NCBI GenBank assembly: GCA_007125455.1 | Contig: SLDE01000210.1 | Coordinates: 1 to 6,681 of the forward strand | Direction: 5' to 3' | Length of the DNA: 6,681 nt | Source: Ectothiorhodospiraceae bacterium | GTDB lineage: Bacteria > Pseudomonadota > Gammaproteobacteria > Thiohalomonadales > Thiohalomonadaceae | Part shown: piece by piece, positions 4,946-6,681 of the stretch | How the letters are laid out: the number at the start of each line of letters is the position of its first letter | Numbering within the stretch: position 1 is the stretch's first letter | Notes under the pieces: generated by a model | Told to the model about the DNA's origin: nothing | The model's database searches: none | The model's input: only the letters and a program-made list of their open reading frames with translations | Position numbers and translations under genes: made by a program

Positions 4946-6681
4946 ATGACGGATTTTGCTAAAGAAGTCCTCTCGATCAACATCGAAGAGGAAATGAAAC
5001 AGTCCTATCTGGATTACGCGATGAGCGTGATCGTGGGTCGAGCGCTGCCCGACGTGCGCGACGGCCTCAAACCAGTACACCGGCGCGTACTCTACGCGAT
5101 GCGTGAACTGGGCAACGACTACAACAAACCCTATAAGAAATCGGCCCGTGTGGTCGGTGACGTCATCGGTAAGTACCACCCCCATGGTGATACGGCGGTC
5201 TATGACACGATCGTGCGCATGGCCCAGCCCTTCTCGCTGCGCTACATGCTGGTGGATGGGCAGGGCAACTTCGGCTCCATCGACGGTGACTCCCCAGCGG
5301 CGATGCGTTACACCGAAGTGCGTATGGCCAAGATCGCCCACGAGCTGTTGGCGGATATCGACAAAGAGACCGTCGACTTCATCCCCAACTACGATGAATC
5401 CGAGAGTGAGCCCGAGGTCCTGCCGGCCCGTCTGCCCAACCTGCTGGTCAACGGTTCAGCCGGGATCGCGGTGGGCATGGCCACCAACATCCCCCCCCAT
5501 AACCTGACCGAGACCTGCGACGCCTGTCTGGCGCTGATCGATGAGCCGGGGCTCGATATTGTTGACCTGATGCAGTACATGCCGGGTCCGGATTTTCCCA
5601 CCGCCGGGATCATCAACGGTGCCGCCGGGATCCACGAGGCCTACCACACCGGCCGTGGCCGTATCTATGTGCGCGCCCGAGTTGCCATTGAAGAGATGGA
5701 TGGCGGTCGCCAGCGGATCGTGGTCCATGAATTGCCCTATCAGGTCAACAAGGCGCGACTCACCGAAAAGATCGCCGAGTTGGTCAAGGAAAAGAAGATC
5801 GAAGGGATCTCGCCCGACGGTCTGCGCGATGAGTCCGACAAGGACGGCATGCGCCTGGTCATCGAGCTCAAACGCGGGGAGATGGCCGAGGTATTGCTCA
5901 ACAACCTCTACAAGCAGACCCAGATGCAGACCGTGTTTGGGATCAACATGGTCGCGCTGATCGATGGTCAGCCCAAGCTGTTGAATCTCAAACAGATGTT
6001 GGAGGCGTTCATCCGCCACCGACGTGCCGTGGTCACCCGCCGCACCATCTACGAATTGCGCAAGGCGCGTGAGCGTGCCCATGTGCTGGAAGGTCTGGCG
6101 GTGGCACTGGCCAATATCGACCCGATCATCGCCCTGATCAAGGCCGCCCCCAGTCCAGCCGAGGCCAAGGCCGGGCTGTTGGCCCAGACCTGGGAGGCGG
6201 GCATCGTCTCCGACATGCTCTCCCGCGCCGGGGCCGAGGCCTCCCGTCCGGACACACTAGCGGTCGAGTTCGGCCTGGCCGATGGCCGTTACCGTCTCTC
6301 CGAGGCCCAGGCCCAGGCGATCCTGGAGTTGCGTCTGCACCGCCTGACCGGGCTGGAGCAGGACAAGATCATCGTCGAGTATCGGGAACTGCTCAGCGTC
6401 ATCGAAGAGCTGTTGCATATCCTCGCCAGCCATGAGCGGCTGATGGAGGTGATCCGCGAGGAGTTGGTGGCGATCCGCGACCAGTACGGCGACGAGCGCC
6501 GTACCGAAATCCTCACCACCCGCCTGGATCTGACCCTGGAAGACCTGATCAGTCCCGAGGACGTGGTGGTGACGCTCTCCCACGGCGGCTACGCCAAGTC
6601 GCAGCCGCTGGACAGTTACCGCGCCCAGCGCCGCGGCGGCAAGGGCAAGAGCGCGACGGCGATGAAGGAAGAGGACTTCAT
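4946..6681 (+). CDS. gyrA: DNA gyrase subunit A, 3'-truncated by window edge
   Basis: GyrA is the breakage-reunion subunit of DNA gyrase (A2B2), which introduces negative supercoils into DNA using ATP hydrolysed by GyrB. The window shows 578 complete codons, intact and without frameshift; the E. coli protein is about 875 residues. It begins MTDFAKEVLSINIEEEMKQS, then SVIVGRALPDVRDGLKPVHR. The quinolone-resistance region reads HPHGDTAVYD, giving Thr83 and Asp87 in E. coli numbering. The catalytic Tyr122 is in AAMRYTEVRM (codon at 5309). NGSAGIAVGMATNIPPHN, the tower domain and the coiled coil follow. The GyrA box QRRGGKG, which distinguishes GyrA from the related ParC, is at residues 561-567. 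The C-terminal DNA-wrapping pinwheel is beyond the window. Thr83 is natural in some species such as Pseudomonas aeruginosa, so it need not mean resistance. Confidence 0.97.
   Translation, partial: MTDFAKEVLSINIEEEMKQSYLDYAMSVIVGRALPDVRDGLKPVHRRVLYAMRELGNDYNKPYKKSARVVGDVIGKYHPHGDTAVYDTIVRMAQPFSLRYMLVDGQGNFGSIDGDSPAAMRYTEVRMAKIAHELLADIDKETVDFIPNYDESESEPEVLPARLPNLLVNGSAGIAVGMATNIPPHNLTETCDACLALIDEPGLDIVDLMQYMPGPDFPTAGIINGAAGIHEAYHTGRGRIYVRARVAIEEMDGGRQRIVVHELPYQVNKARLTEKIAELVKEKKIEGISPDGLRDESDKDGMRLVIELKRGEMAEVLLNNLYKQTQMQTVFGINMVALIDGQPKLLNLKQMLEAFIRHRRAVVTRRTIYELRKARERAHVLEGLAVALANIDPIIALIKAAPSPAEAKAGLLAQTWEAGIVSDMLSRAGAEASRPDTLAVEFGLADGRYRLSEAQAQAILELRLHRLTGLEQDKIIVEYRELLSVIEELLHILASHERLMEVIREELVAIRDQYGDERRTEILTTRLDLTLEDLISPEDVVVTLSHGGYAKSQPLDSYRAQRRGGKGKSATAMKEEDF

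Noticed and set aside
4835..5341. Minus-strand ORF of 168 codons over the start of gyrA
   Set aside because: It is a shadow of gyrA, and its C-terminus (AKAQRRKG) is the translated intergenic repeat, a familiar artefact.

Overview
The window comes from a GC-rich chromosome of a Gammaproteobacterium. The evidence is a porin of the Gram-negative general porin type with a C-terminal Phe, the neighbouring mtnA and gyrA genes (an arrangement I recall from Pseudomonas and other Gammaproteobacteria), and a GyrA whose residue numbering matches E. coli. A Chromatiales-like host is possible, but I cannot establish the genus from the sequence.

Layout. Positions 1-1425 hold the end of a membrane sensor histidine kinase (Cache-like sensor, TM helix, HAMP, DHp, ATPase). 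It overlaps by 17 bp a second, soluble histidine kinase (1409-2173). A porin gene follows (2259-3302). In front of it are four PhoB-type half-sites at exact 11-bp spacing, and behind it a strong terminator. A 391-bp gap (3303-3693) separates the porin from mtnA (3694-4752). A 119-bp element with long inverted arms (4756-4874) lies between mtnA and gyrA. gyrA (4946 onward) runs off the right edge, just past the GyrA box. All protein genes are on the + strand.

The most interesting part is the porin locus. The gap after the porin is not empty. On the minus strand it contains a two-half-site Pho box placed exactly 10 nt before a GATAAT -10 element, then about 116 nt of hairpin-rich sequence, then a Rho-independent terminator. 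I read this as a candidate phosphate-starvation small RNA, convergent with the porin. Its unpaired linker can form 10 continuous base pairs (two of them G-U) with the porin ribosome-binding site. Porin and RNA may therefore form a small Pho-controlled circuit, possibly an incoherent feed-forward loop or a porin-switching device. This is inference from sequence only.

The two kinases probably form one signalling unit. The first has an HH in place of the usual H-D/E at the phosphoacceptor site, while the second has an intact H-box and no sensor. No response regulator is visible here. MtnA (methionine salvage) and GyrA (DNA gyrase A subunit) are ordinary housekeeping genes.
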